In this document: piece by piece, positions 11,884 through 22,815 of the stretch
How the letters are laid out: each line of letters starts with the position of its first letter
Position numbering within the stretch: position 1 is the stretch's first letter
Source of the DNA: Trematomus loennbergii
Taxonomy: Eukaryota; Chordata; Actinopteri; Perciformes; Nototheniidae
Length of the DNA stretch: 64,000 nucleotides
Direction: 5' to 3'
Assembly (NCBI GenBank): GCA_012861695.1
Contig: JAAOOA010001125.1
Coordinates: 62,001-126,000 of the forward strand
Notes under the pieces: model-generated
The model's input: only the letters and a program-made list of their open reading frames with translations
Databases searched by the model: none
Told to the model about the DNA's origin: nothing
Made by a program: the position numbers and the translations under genes

Positions 11884-11891
11884 TCTCTCAG

Positions 11892-12029
11892 ACTGGAGAA
11901 GATGAGTGATCTAAAAGATGAGGAAGAGGACAAATCTTCAGTCTCCAGCTGTCTGTCTCTGAAGAGTGACCGGTCTATGGGTCTTCTTCCTCCAGACTTC
12001 AGTAATGAACCTGGACCCTCAGACACAAA
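11892..12029 (+). CDS. NLRC3-like gene, first coding exon (ATG at 11902)
   Basis: The acceptor CTCTCAG ends at 11891, the start codon is at 11902, and the exon ends at a GTAAGAG donor at 12030 in phase 2. The peptide begins M-S-D-L-K-D-E-E-E-D and contains S-L-K-S-D-R-S-M-G and G-P-S-D-T-K. This is the short acidic N-terminal motif, often repeated as separate exons, of fish-specific NLR-C/NLRC3-like proteins. The start fits: the preceding bases are the exon's own leader and no earlier in-frame ATG exists in it. The exon is part of a gene whose next coding exon is at 12400. Confidence 0.85.
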
Positions 12030-12399
12030 GTAAGAGTTTCTCCTGTAAACTGACCTGAAGAGGATCCAGTTGTTGGTATCTGATCATCTAAACTGTTTAA
12101 TGAAACCCAGTAGAGTACATTAACACAGTTTAATTGATCTCTTGCTTCTTGTCATCATCAGAGATAGTAAATAATCTACTAGTGAAATAATCCTCACACT
12201 CTACTTGTTGGACTTTGTGTTAAATTAAGCAAATAAAACACAAATATGTAAAACGTTTCACACTCAAATGAATTTGAACAACAGAAACCCACAATCACGA
12301 CTCAACAACTCTAAACATCTTTAATAAGGTGAACAGTCATAGATCAAAAGCTGCTCTTTAAATAAACTAATGATGTTTAAACATGTGTTGTTTCCACAG

Positions 12400-12503
12400 A
12401 CAGAGGGCAGAGTCTACGGTCTCCATGTGGTCTCTGAAGAGTGACTGGTCTAAAGAGTGGCTTCCTCTAAACTCAGTGATGAACCTGGACCCTCAGACAC
12501 AAA
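12400..12503 (+). CDS. NLRC3-like gene, second N-terminal repeat exon (frameshifted)
   Basis: Acceptor TTTCCACAG ends at 12399 and the GTAAGAG donor is at 12504. It repeats the first exon's motif (S-M-W-S-L-K-S-D-W-S-K). The second half, which should read E-P-G-P-S-D-T-K, falls out of frame because one T is missing near 12473 relative to the sister exon (AACTCAGT against ACTTCAGT). With that base the exon keeps the phase-2 to phase-2 arrangement and would join the RING exon in frame. The splice sites are intact. Either an allelic or pseudogene mutation or a sequencing indel. Confidence 0.78.
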
Positions 12504-12537
12504 GTAAGAGTCTCTCCTGTAAACTGACCTGAAGAGG

Positions 12538-12662
12538 ATCCAGTTTTGATGTAATCTAATATATTAAACTGTTCTTTAATGAAATCATGTGAGCAGTTTG
12601 TAAAGGAAATACGCAGCAGAGTAAGCTAACATTATCTAAGGATATTTCAATATGCAATTATT
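12538..12662. repeat. Intron segment paralogous to the Polinton flank (empty site)
   Basis: The sequence from ATCCAGTTTTGATGTAATCT to TTTCAATATGCAATTATT matches 15896-16012 and 22319-22434, the left flanks of the Polinton copies. At 12649-12660 it reads AATATG followed directly by CAATTA, as the two Polinton flanks would if joined. It is therefore a paralogous pre-insertion site. Confidence 0.8.
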
Positions 12663-14260
12663 AGGGCCCGAGCACGGAGCGCTAGGACCCAACGGCGTCC
12701 TAGCACGAAGTGCGAGGAACCTATTGTTATTGGAGGAATTCTTCTTATTTTTTTCTGCTGGCGTTTCCTCTTTTTGAGGGCTTTAGGACGCTTCAAAAGT
12801 TGTATAATTTTGCACGGACGCCAGGACCGGTGAAAAATTCAATATTCTGGAGTCAATGGGTTAAATATCCCAACCTGCTCACTAGCGCCACCTATCAAAA
12901 TCCCATTTCGGAATAAATTTACAAAGTCGCACCGTAACTCAAATGACCTGAAATGTTGCACACATATCCGGGTGGACCTGCTCTACAAATAATCATCGTA
13001 GAACCCTAAGCTCCGCCTACATTTTTTTTCATTTAAATTAGCATAATGTTCAAAACAGTGAAATATGACTTACATTTTTATTTTCCTTTTTTCAACACCA
13101 AACTTCGTATACAGCATCGGTGGCGGGTCAGACACATTACCGTAGAAAATGAGCATGTTAGGACGATAAATATTGCCACCGTCAATCAAAACGTACTCGC
13201 AAAAAGGCGGGGCTTAGAAAGAAATGCTCATAACTCATCAACAGTATATCCATATATCACAGATTTTGGTGGATAAGTTCAGTCTGTCTTGGGGAATAAG
13301 CACACCAAACCATTTTCATTGTGGACTATAGGGGGCGCCAAAAACACCACCAATTTATAACTCAAGAACGGATGGACGAATATATAATTTTTTCTTTACA
13401 CATACTCTCGGGGTGACTACGAACTCAGATTTAAAGTGTCGCAACAAATTCAGAATGTGGGCGTGGCCTATACATTTTTTTTAAATAGCTTCGGACCCAA
13501 ACTTGGGACACACGTCAGAGCCCACGACCTTTTCGAGACAACATTTTTTTCAAATAAACTGCTCACTAGCGCCCCCTATTGTGTGGTAGTCACATATAGT
13601 TTCTCAGAACTTCACAAATTTTGGCACAGACATTCCTCATGGAATTGCGGACATATTGTAAATAGCTTCCATTAGCCCCGCCCCCCAGGAGGTCGGCCAT
13701 TTGAAAAAATTGTGTTTTTCATGCATTTTAAGCACATTCTTGCGAACTCCTCCTAGGGGAATGATCGGAAAAATTCCAATCCAGGACAAGTTCAGCCCCT
13801 ATCCAATATGATACTTAATTGCGGAGCATATTTTTGAAAAATCACTCGTGGAGGTCGTAAGCTAACAGCGAATACACCATTTCTCACGATTGACATGTTG
13901 CAAATTGCTCCAAACTGCTCATATATAGTTTTTCCGATATTCACGAAACGCTGTATACACATTGCTATTATGATTGCACACATATTTCAAATTGCTTTTC
14001 ATTAGCCCTGCCCCCCAGAAAGTCGGCCATTTTGAAAAATGTGCTTTTTCATGCATTTTAAGCACATTTTTGCTAATTCATCATAGGGAAATGATCGTAA
14101 AATTCCAATCTAGGGCAAATTAAGCACATATCAAATGTGATGCTACATTGCGAAGGAATAGTTGATCGCTTGAACATGGAGCTCGTAAGCTAACGGAGAA
14201 TGTACCATTTTTGACCATTATATGTCAGATACTACCTTAAGCTACTGAGACCCGCCTGTC
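12663..14260. mobile_element. Unclassified dispersed repeat starting GGGCCCGAGCACGG
   Basis: Starts right after the empty-site segment with AGGGCCCGAGCACGGAGCG, a repeat start I recognise as abundant in fish genomes but cannot classify. Internal repeats include CTCACTAGCGCC (12878, 13562) and CATTTTAAGCACATT (13721, 14055) with surrounding similarity, so it holds about 340-bp internal duplications. The short frames inside are not conserved genes. Confidence 0.5.
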
Positions 14261-14279
14261 TGCCCGGCACATCAACTCT

Positions 14280-14297
14280 CACACACACACACAAACA

Positions 14298-14343
<46 letters not shown>

Positions 14344-14463
14344 ACACACACACAACACACACACACACACACACACACACCACACACACACACACAACAA
14401 CACACACACACAAACACACACACACCACACACAACACACACACACACACACAACACACACACA
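14280..14463. repeat. (CA)n microsatellite
   Basis: About 180 bp of CA with interruptions. It generates cysteine/valine-rich shadow frames on the minus strand. Confidence 0.97.
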
Positions 14464-15034
14464 TTACATTACTGTTGTTCATTACAACAGACACCTATAC
14501 ACTCCATAATCCTAACCCTAACCCTACTGTAACCCTACTGTTTATTTGTAGATATCTCCTAAAGCCTACAAATAAAGTGTGAAATGTAGGCCTGTTACAT
14601 ATATTGAGCGATATATATTATACACACTTTTCTGCTTTCTGCACTGACCTCAGCAGCTGTTCTCAGCAGTTGTATTAAACAAATAAATAGCCTAACATCC
14701 AGGGGAGATGTGATTAGTGAGTAAACAAACGGTAAAGGGCAGAAAGTCTGATGCACATTTGATCATCTTAAATAACTTATAATCACAACAGGAACAGTTT
14801 GCAGAGCTGTGCTTCGTTGACATAATTCCAGCCATGCGTCACGCCTCTTTTAAACATCACTGTTGGCTGAAATCAACTCCGGAGAATACATCAGTGTACC
14901 CTCTAAATCAGTGTATCCTCGGTTACGGCTCCTCCAGACATCCTCCTCGATAATCGATCCTCGACCAGTCTTTAGAGAAATTGTTTTCCATCGAGACGGC
15001 GCGCCGACATCCGTTTCCGGGTCGCTCCCGGAGC
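14464..15034. other. Gene-free stretch
   Basis: Contains two CCTAACCCTAACCCTA-like units at about 14510-14535, too few to be a telomeric tract. No gene or complete transposon recognised. Confidence 0.45.
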
Positions 15035-15495
15035 ACTTATGACTTCATGAAGTTACTCTGAGGTTGATGGAGCAGCTAATGTTAGCCTAGCTTTAATCAA
15101 ACCGATCTCATTCAGAAAAAAACATTTAAAAAGGTGTTTTTGCTCATTGTGTTGGAGACAGACCTGACAAAGCATTAACTCAGGCTTTTTACAAATCAGT
15201 ATCATTCTGTTGTTATTTAGGCATCCTTTCCATATGTTTACTGCTATTAATTCACAGCAGATTCTATGCAAGTTGGGTTTATAGAGTACCAGGTTAATAC
15301 AGATGTGTGTGTAGATACAGGGAACATGTGCTCCTCTGGGTGATCAATCCAGACAGGATGCTCTTTGGTTTTATGATCATGTGAATTGTAAGCTATCTGC
15401 CTGATCACAAGAGTATATTATATAGATCTTTTTTAAAAGATCAAACTAGAATTTGCCCCCTTGTTGTACCTTGGTGAGAATCAGGTCCTCTAACC
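15035..15495 (+). repeat. Segmental duplicate of 35597-36055, left copy
   Basis: From ACTTATGACTTCATGAAG to TCCTCTAACC it matches 35597-36055 with a few per cent differences, in the same orientation. Both copies end at the same hAT insertion point (CTCTAACC then CAGGGGTTCCC), so they descend from one locus duplicated after the hAT insertion. Confidence 0.85.
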
Positions 15496-15852
15496 CAGGG
15501 GTTCCCAACCTTTATTGTGCCAAGGACGGCAGATACATCAAAAAAATCGCGGACCGGTTGTCAATTTTAACTGATTTTAATATTTACTCACCACCAGCAG
15601 GTAGCAACAGAGGCTAATTGTATGTAACAGCCTGAACAAATACTAGAACAATATGCATCCAAAACATATTAACAAAGTTTAAAAAAGAACGGTGTCGTTT
15701 TTTGGTTTTTCGGAAAACCAAAAAACCGAGTTATTCAGTTTTTAAACCAAAACGGGGAAAACAGATAAATCAACGTTTTGGTTTTGTTTGTATGATTTAC
15801 GGATAATCCAGTGAATGCTGGGAAAACGAGGAGAAGGCGCATTATGAAGGAG
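15496..15852 (+). mobile_element. hAT element 5' fragment (truncated at GT tract)
   Basis: Starts CAGGGGTTCCCAACCTTTAT, identical in its first bases to the complete hAT at 36056-38439. It breaks off at a (GT)n tract (15853-15895), after which NLR intron sequence follows. The same fragment without its first ~30 bp recurs at 21945-22270. Confidence 0.85.
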
Positions 15853-16181
15853 GTGTGTGTGTGGTGTGTGTGTGTGTGGTGTGTGTGTGTGTGTGATCCA
15901 GTGTTGATGTAATCTAATATATTAAATGTTCTTTAATAATATCATGTGAGCAGTTTGTAAAGGGAAAACGCAGCAGAGTAAGCTAACATTATCTAAGGCT
16001 ATTTTCAATATGAGTAGTAGCACATATCCCGCTTCAATCTCATTAGTATGCATAAAAAAGTGACAGGTCACACCTTCTAAGTCCCGCCCCCTAATTATGT
16101 TAATGACCCCCCTTTGATATGCTAATGAGCCCCTTTGTTCGAGGTGTTATCGCGTACAGGTGTGACATCCTCACCGGTAGC

Positions 16182-16395
16182 CCCCACCCCCCTCAGCCCA
16201 CCCCCTCCCCCTCACATACAGGTGCTACATCCTCTCAGGTAGCCCCCACCCTTCTCAGCCCCCACCCTTCACAGCCCACCCCTCTCAGCCCCCACCTCTC
16301 AACCCACCCCTCCTCCCCCCTTACAGCAGGTTTCACATCGCCCTATCGCCCCCACCCCCCTCAGCCCCCACCTTCTCAACCCCCTCCTGTCGGAG
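16182..16395. repeat. C-rich tandem block, arm A
   Basis: Degenerate units of CTCAGCCCCCACCCTT. Counterparts are at 22600-22815 (arm B) and 34765-34985 (arm C, complement). Arm C lacks about 80 bp present in A and B between two CCCCCCTCAGCCC-type units. Confidence 0.85.
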
Positions 16396-16872
16396 TGGAG
16401 GGAAAGTTAGAAAAGTGCCGGTTAAAGGTCTTCTATGTTATTTAATGAGCTTTGAAACAAACTGATATGATTCGATATTAAACCAACTAATTATAGTAGA
16501 TTAATTAACTATTCAAACGTGTACAGTAATTACAATAACAGGGAATAATAAACGGGGGGCGCTCCCTCCTCTCATGACAACACGCCAGTATCATGCAGCT
16601 CGCGGGTCCAATAATGAGTGACTCGACAGTAAAACTAAAACATATCTATAAATAGTTTAGGTAGTTTGAGAGGTAATTAAAATAGCTACGTGTGATATCT
16701 ACGAGTGTGTTTGTTCCTCACCGCATGCAGAGATGCATGCCGAATAGTCCGCAGCAACAGCGGGTCTCTCCGTCACGTACTAGCGTTTATGTCATGCACA
16801 ATCAGCCCCTACAGGACATCTTTTGTCGGTCACACACACTATTCTTGTATGTCACATAAGAGGTGCAATTGA

Positions 16873-17165
16873 TGCGGTATTGCGCTAAAGGGGATATCAT
16901 TCTGGCCGGAGAGATTTCCCTCCCAGGGAGACACATGAAAGATCTCCCTCTGAGTATGACCGAGAGGATTTCGAACAAGGATACTCCTTATTCGTATTTA
17001 ATCTCACTCAGGGAAGATGCTGACGCATTATCACCAATCACCAGCGGTAGTTTAAGACTGGAAATGAGATTCCGATTACCGCTCCCCAGACTACAACTTT
17101 AATCGTATATTTTGTTTTGATTCAATTCTGGAGAATCAAAACGTCAAGTGCTGGTAGATTATTCT
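16873..17165 (+). pseudogene. Polinton capsid-type protein C-terminus, arm A (frameshifted)
   Basis: Homologous to the open 101-residue frame of arms B and C but broken. The segment after L-P-L-S shifts frame owing to a lost base near 16957, further bases are missing around 17010-17015, and another near 17084 shifts the end. The protein start (R-Y-C-A-K-G-D-I-I-L-A-G) is intact. Compared with arms B and C, this arm has several one- to four-base deletions in this region, yet the adenain gene just downstream is intact. Fragment of a structural protein, non-functional as read. Confidence 0.6.
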
Positions 17166-17183
17166 TAAGAAAAATATTACAAA

Positions 17184-17726
17184 ATGAATAATCATCAATT
17201 GGACAATCTCCTGCGACATATGGTGGGGGACTCGTTTGGTGGTGTATGGGCGTCAGATCAGCTACCCCAAGTAAAGCAATTATTCAGATACCCTGTATAC
17301 ATGATTGTAAATACCCACCCCTCCCCCATGCCAGGGGAACACTGGCTAGCAATGACTTTAGAAGGAGAAAATGTGGGGACTTTTTTCGACTCTTTTGGAT
17401 TTCCTCCCGATTTTAGTCATTATCCTAAAAGCATTCTACAATTTCTAGAAAAACAATGTAAAACTATATTACATCACAATCATCAGCTTCAAAATGTCCT
17501 GTCTACAGCCTGTGGTCAGCATTGTGTTTTCTACCTATGTAAAAGAGCATCTGGGCTGTCTTACGAAGATGTGTTATCACTGTATCAAGATGATGTGATA
17601 AAAAATGATGCTACTGTAACAAATTTTGTGAAAAAATATCAACGGTGTGAGAGACGTCATAAAGACACTCATTTTAACCACAGTGTTTGTTCTCTACAAA
17701 TGTTTAAAGATTGTTACAAAATGTAA
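17184..17726 (+). CDS. Adenain-type cysteine protease (peptidase family C5), arm A
   Basis: 180 codons from the ATG at 17184 to TAA, a little shorter than adenoviral adenains (about 200). Visible residues match the family's active site: His53 in G-E-H-W-L-A-M, Asp69 in F-F-D-S-F-G-F, Gln103 in the oxyanion position and nucleophile Cys110 in T-A-C-G-Q-H-C. The enzyme matures virion proteins in adenoviruses and is a hallmark PRO gene of Polintons/adintoviruses. The frame is fully open. It differs from the arm B and C copies at residue 62 (Glu here, Asp there). It follows the capsid-type fragment by a few tens of bases, the usual Polinton clustering of structural genes. Expression is unknown; it lies in sense orientation within the NLR intron. 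Confidence 0.88.
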   Translation: MNNHQLDNLLRHMVGDSFGGVWASDQLPQVKQLFRYPVYMIVNTHPSPMPGEHWLAMTLEGENVGTFFDSFGFPPDFSHYPKSILQFLEKQCKTILHHNHQLQNVLSTACGQHCVFYLCKRASGLSYEDVLSLYQDDVIKNDATVTNFVKKYQRCERRHKDTHFNHSVCSLQMFKDCYKM

Positions 17727-17949
17727 TTCAATGTAATTCTCATTCACTAAGTCACCTAAAACTTTTATTGGAATGGGGTTTTCTTTAGAGCTGTTTTCAG
17801 TGAGACAATGCAGTTTCTGATCATTTTTAAGTTTCAAGTTTCAAGGCTTTAGGGCACATGCCCATTAGCTACAGTGTAGATATGTCAATGAAAAACATAG
17901 GTCACAGGCTCCTCCAACAGTGTACATAAAACAGATAAAATACTGCAAT

Positions 17950-18930
17950 TTGTGCGTAATTCTCTCACAAAGGAACTGTAAGATACACATTTATGTATGG
18001 AAAACTTTATAACTTGGTAAAATATTCATTCATTTGTAATGAATTGAGTTTTCTTCAAGAATCAAACTCTAAATGGAGAGTTTGTGATTTTAACACTGTT
18101 TCGATGAGACAATGCAGTTTTGATAACTTGACATGACTAACATTACTTTTTTAAATATATGTTTTTAGTTTTGATATGACAGATTTGTGCGTAATTCTCT
18201 CGCAAAGGAACTGTAAGATACACGTTTATGTATGAAAAACTTTATAACTTGGTAAAATATTCATTCATTTGTACTTGGGGATTTTAGTAAAACAATCCAG
18301 TTTTCTGGAAATAACTTAAATGATTTTCGTTTTTTCTCCTACAAAGATACTTATAGTTACACTTTAATGGATGCAAAACTTTATAACTTGGTAAAATATT
18401 CATTCATTTGTACTGAATTGAGTTTTCTTCAAGAATCAAACTCTAAATGGAGAGTTTGTGATTTTAACACTGTTTCGATGAGACAATGCAGTTTTGATAA
18501 CTAACATTACTTTTTTAATATTTTTCAACATACTGTGATATTTTGTTTTTTCTCTCCTTTTTTCCATTATATTTTTGAATATACAGACAATCAACGCAAT
18601 AAGTCCCACCCCAATTAGCAAATCATCCAAAACTAAGGACCCCCACTAAGACGAACAGATTTTCTTTAAGACTGTGACTCTTAAAGGCACTTTGGGATTT
18701 TTTAGTAAAACAATCCAGTTTTCTGGAAATAACTTAAATGATTTTCGTTTTTTCTCCTACAAAGATACTTATAGTTACACTTTAAAGGATGCAAAACTTT
18801 ATAACTTGGTAAAATATTCATTCATTTGTAATGAATTGAGTTTTCTTCAAGAATCAAACTCTAAATGGAGAGTTTGTGATTTTAACACTGTTTCGATGAG
18901 ACAATGCAGGTTTGATAACTTGACATGACT
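17950..18930. repeat. Tandem non-coding modules, arm A
   Basis: A module containing AACTTGGTAAAATATTCATT, TCAAACTCTAAATGGAGAG and GATGAGACAATGCAG occurs about three to four times (around 18010, 18385, 18800) with partial versions between. Counterparts in arms B (24400-25375) and C (32218-33190). Multiple copies with shifting frames argue against coding. Confidence 0.8.
18436..18630 (-). other. Exon-like frame with one hydrophobic segment, arm A
   Basis: On the strand opposite to adenain, a frame without ATG reads D-D-L-L-I-G-V-G-L-I-A-L-I-V-C-I-F followed by basic residues (M-E-K-R-R-E-K), as a small single-pass membrane protein might. It could begin after a CTTAG acceptor. The C-terminal third is antisense to the tandem module, which lowers confidence. 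Identical in arms B (24881-25075) and C (32516-32710, plus). Confidence 0.25.
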
Positions 18931-19439
18931 AACATTACTTTTTTAAATATATGTTTTTAGATGCTTTACTTTTGATTTCTTTCATGTTATTTTAACACAA
19001 CACTACTTTTTCATATTTTTCAACATACTGTGATATTTTGTTTTTTCTCTCCATTATATTTTTGAATATACAGTGTTTTATCAAAATAAACATGACAAAC
19101 TATTACATTATACAATATTACGACTTTTTGCGATATTTTCAACACAATATACTTTTTTTTTTTTTGTAGGGCTTCAGGATATTTGGCATGTCATGCATAA
19201 AACGGTGTCATCTTTCCTGAAACTGACGTGCTGTCCGTTTTACAAACAAGTTATCTTTCTGCTTCTTCACCCTCTGAATTTTCCTCCCCCGTCCCTCTTA
19301 CCTCAGCCATCACAACAGCAATCAAGCCAGATCTGTGAAATTAAACACCTCTTCCCAAAGCGTGACTTCCCTATTGAGGGAGGGGGACAGTAGGGCCTAA
19401 CCCTATTGGCCAAATATACTAACATGCAGAACATATGGT

Positions 19440-20450
19440 ATGTTTGAGTTCAAGCTGTCTGCTCGTTATGTATCCAGTAACTATGAACAGCAGTTTTGTT
19501 ATTTAACCCTTTAACTCTAATTGACAAATCTAAAATAGCCTCTAGCTTATCTATAAGTTTGTGATTTTAACACTTATTCACTGACACAAGGCAGATTATG
19601 GCTTTTTTCTCTTGCCAAGATACTTTTAGACACACTTTGAGGTATGCAAAACCTTAAAACTAGAAAATGAAGTACATTGTCTGATTAGATTTTTTCCGTT
19701 ATGTATCCAGTAACTATGAACAGCAGTTTGAAAATGTTATTTAACCCTTTAACTCTAATTGACAAATCTAAAATAGCCTCTAGCTTATCTATAAGTTTGT
19801 GATTTTAACACTTATTCACTGACACAAGGCAGATTATGGCTTTTTTCTCTTGCCAAGATACTTTTAGACACACTTTGAGGTATGCAAAACCTTAAAACTA
19901 GAAAATGAAGTACATTGTCTGATTAGATTTTTTCGTAAAGACTGTTTCTCTAAAAGGCAAGTTTGTGATTTTTAACACTTATTTACTGACACAAGGCCGA
20001 TTTTGACTTTTTGTCTCTTTTCATGTGTTACCAAGATACTTTTTTAGATACACTTCTATGTATGCAACACTTAACAAAGGGGTATAATATGAAGTACTTT
20101 GTAAGGGAATGGGGGTTTCTTTAATAACCCGTTTTTTATTTCTAAAAAACACTTGTACAGTTAAATAATGTAGGTTTTCTCTGATATTCTAGTTATTTTC
20201 AGCTACCAAGATACTTTTGTTGATACACTTTTATGTAGGAACATTTGGCAACTGGTAGAATGTCAATTATTTTGTAACAAAATGTATTTTCTTAAAGACT
20301 GTGACTCTAAAAGGGAAGTTGGTGATTTTAACACTTCTATTTTTCCCCCGTTGTCTTTCACTTACTGTTTTGATACAGTTTTATGTATGACAACTTTACA
20401 ACTGGTAGAAAGTTAAGTACTTTTTCTGAACAGATTTTCTTTAAGACTGT
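19440..20450. repeat. Two ~240-bp direct repeats and related modules, arm A
   Basis: TATGTATCCAGTAACTATGA begins near-identical units at about 19468 and 19701. Looser modules follow that share TTTGTGATTTTAACACTTAT and AAGATACTTTT. Also present in arm B (25880-26900) and arm C (30690-31690). No coding potential seen. Confidence 0.85.
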
Positions 20451-20668
20451 GACTCTTAAAGGCACTCTGGGATTTTAGTAAGACAATCCAGTTTTATGGA
20501 AGTAACTTAAATTATTTTTGTTTTTTCTCCTACAAAGATACTTATAGTTACACTTTAGTGGATGCAAAACTTTATAACTTGGTAAAATATTCATTAATTT
20601 GTAATGAATTGAGTTTCTTTTTTGTTTTTGTTTTTCAACATACTACTGTACACAATGACTTTTCCATA

Positions 20669-20699
<31 letters not shown>

Positions 20700-21010
20700 T
20701 CTGACAAACTAAACTTTGACTTTTTCCGTAAAATCGTGACAAACTATTACTTATGCCTAAATTTGACCTCTTGCTGCTTGGTTGGAAATGATAGATGAAA
20801 AAGCTACAAAGCTTAAAGAACTTTTCTAAAAACTCTCAATTCTATAGATGACTAATAACCAGCGGTTGATTGAAGCCAGGGATTTTTTTTTTTTCCCGAT
20901 ACTTTGACTTTTCTTTAAAGTAAAATAAAAAAAAGGGTAACTACTATGGAAAACAATCTGTATATATTTATCAGAATGCAGTCAATACCTGTTTAATAAG
21001 TGTGTTGTTG

Positions 21011-21160
21011 ATGACGATTGAAAACAGAATGAGTAGTGATCCCCGTGTAAACAGAATGGCTGAAGTTTGTAAACTAGAAGACATTTTTTTGGATATCGTT
21101 CATTCTGGCAGTACTATTCAGGGTCATTGGGAAACGATTATAAACGAAACATTTAAAGTG
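21011..21160 (+). CDS. Unrecognised short exon before minisatellite, arm A
   Basis: Fifty codons from the ATG at 21011 (M-T-I-E-N-R-M-S-S-D, ending N-E-T-F-K-V), stopping at a consensus donor GTAAGTG at 21161. It has no domain I recognise. The same exon occurs at 27454-27603 and 30128-29979 (minus). Preservation in three copies and a textbook donor suggest a real Polinton or host-derived exon. In arm A the downstream exon is lost, because the tandem-duplication junction falls in the minisatellite. Confidence 0.45.
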
Positions 21161-21165
21161 GTAAG

Positions 21166-21944
21166 TGTGTCAGTGTTTTCAGTGTTTCAGTATTTCAGTG
21201 TTTCAGTGTTTTGTGTTTTTGTGTGTCAGTGTTTATGTGTTTCAGTGTTTTCAGTGTTTTGTGTTTCAGTGTTTCAGTGTGTTTGTGTTTATGTGTTTCA
21301 GCGTTTTCAGTGTTTTGTGTTTCAGTGTTTCAGTGTTTCAGTGTTTTTGTGTTTTTGTGTTGCAGTGTTTCAGTGTTTTCAATGTTATGTGTTTCAGTAT
21401 TTCAGTGTGTCAGTGTTTCAGTATTTCAGTGTTTCAGTGTTTTGTTCAGTGTTTCAGTGTTTTCAGTGTTTTGTGTTCAGTGTTTCAGTGTGTTTGTGTT
21501 TATGTGTTTCAGTTTTCAGTGTTTTGTGTTTCAGTGTTTCAGTGTGTTTGTGTTTATGTGTTTCAGCATTTTCAGTGTTTTGTGTTTCAGTGTTTCAGTG
21601 TTTTTGTGTTTCTGTGTTTCTGTGTTGCAGTGTTCAGTGTTTTCAGTGTTTTGTGTTTCAGTTTCAGTGTGTCAGTGTTTCAGTGTTTCAGTGTTTCAGT
21701 GTTTTGTGTTTTTTGTGTGTCAGTGTTTCAGTTTTATGTGTTTCAGTGTTTTCAGTGTTTTTGTGTTTCAGTGTTTGTGTTTATGTGTTTCAGCGTTTTC
21801 AGTGTTTTGTGTTTCAGTGTTTCAGTATTTTGTGTTTCTGTGTTTGTGTTTTTGTGTTGCAGTGTTTCAGTGTTTTCAGTGTTTTGTGTTTCAGTGTTTC
21901 AGTGTGTTAGTGTTTCAGCGTTTTCAGTGTTTTCAGTGTTTTGT
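21166..21944. repeat. TTTCAGTG minisatellite, arm A
   Basis: A dense array of TCAGTGTTTCAGTGTTTTG-type units starting 5 bp after the donor at 21161. All three plus-strand frames are free of stops over long stretches, so the long translated frames are artefacts. It ends abruptly at a junction with hAT sequence (TTTTGTG then GCAGATACATC). Confidence 0.95.
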
Positions 21945-22278
21945 GGCAGATACATCAAAAAAAATCGCGGACCGGTTGTCAATTTTAACTGATTTTAATA
22001 TTTACTCACCACCAGCAGGTAGCAACAGAGGCTAATTGTATGTAACAGCCTGAACAAATACTAGAACAATATGCATCCAAAACATATTAACAAAGTTTAA
22101 AAAAGAACCGGTGTCGTTTTTTGGTTTTTCGGAAAACCAAAAAAACCGATGTTATTCAGTTTTTAAACCAAAACGGGAAAACAGATAAATCAACGTTTTG
22201 GTTTTGTTTGTATGATTTACGGATAATCCAGTGAATGCTGGGAAAACGAGGAGAAGGCGCATTATGAAGGAGGTGTGT

Positions 22279-22319
<41 letters not shown>

Positions 22320-22434
22320 TCCAGTGTTGATGTAATCTAATATATTAAACTGTTCTTTAATAATATCATGGAGCAGTTTGTAAAGGGAAAACGCAGCAGA
22401 GTAAGCTAACATTATCTAAGGCTATTTCAATATG
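21945..22434 (+). repeat. Duplicated host flank between arms A and B
   Basis: Repeats 15529-16012: hAT 5' fragment, GT tract (22271-22318), NLR-intron segment and the AATATG target duplication (22429-22434). It shows that the unit of about 6.4 kb starting at 15529 was tandemly duplicated after insertion. Confidence 0.85.
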
Positions 22435-22599
22435 AGTAGTAGTACATATCCCGCTTCAATCTCATTAGTATGCATAAAAAAGTGACAGGTCACACCTTCT
22501 AAGTCCCGCCCCCTAATTATGTTAATGACCCCCTTTGATATGCTAATGAGCCCCTTTGTTCGAGGTGTTATCGCGTACAGGTGTGACATCCTCACCGGT

Positions 22600-22815
22600 A
22601 GCCCCCACCCCCCTCAGCCCACCCCCCTCCCCCTCACATACAGGTGCTACATCCTCTCAGGTAGCCCCCACCCTTCTCAGCCCCCACCCTTCACAGCCCC
22701 CACCCCGCTCAGCCCCCACCCTCTCAACCCACCCCTCCTCCCCCCTTACAGCAGGTTTCACATCCGCCCTATCGCCCCCACCCCCTCCTCAGCCCCCACC
22801 CTTCTCAACCCCCTC
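22600..22815. repeat. C-rich tandem block, arm B
   Basis: Same degenerate CTCAGCCCCCACCC array as in arm A, slightly longer. Confidence 0.85.

Noticed and set aside
14279..14494. Cys/Val-rich frames over CA tracts (also 36296-36704 and 11763-12026)
   Set aside because: Dinucleotide repeats translated in both directions, not proteins.
14505..14540. Interstitial telomeric repeat (CCCTAA-like units; also about 45488)
   Set aside because: Only two to three degenerate units, below what would support a telomeric tract.
16119..16445. Pro/Ser-rich frame in the C-rich block (also 22519-22891 and 34701-34994)
   Set aside because: Low-complexity CTCAGCCCCCACC units; frames differ between arms because of indels.
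18674..18928. 84-codon frame repeated in each Polinton arm (also 25119-25373 and 32218-32472)
   Set aside because: It lies within a tandemly repeated module whose other copies in the same arm are shifted or interrupted. Conservation across arms is explained by their recent duplication.
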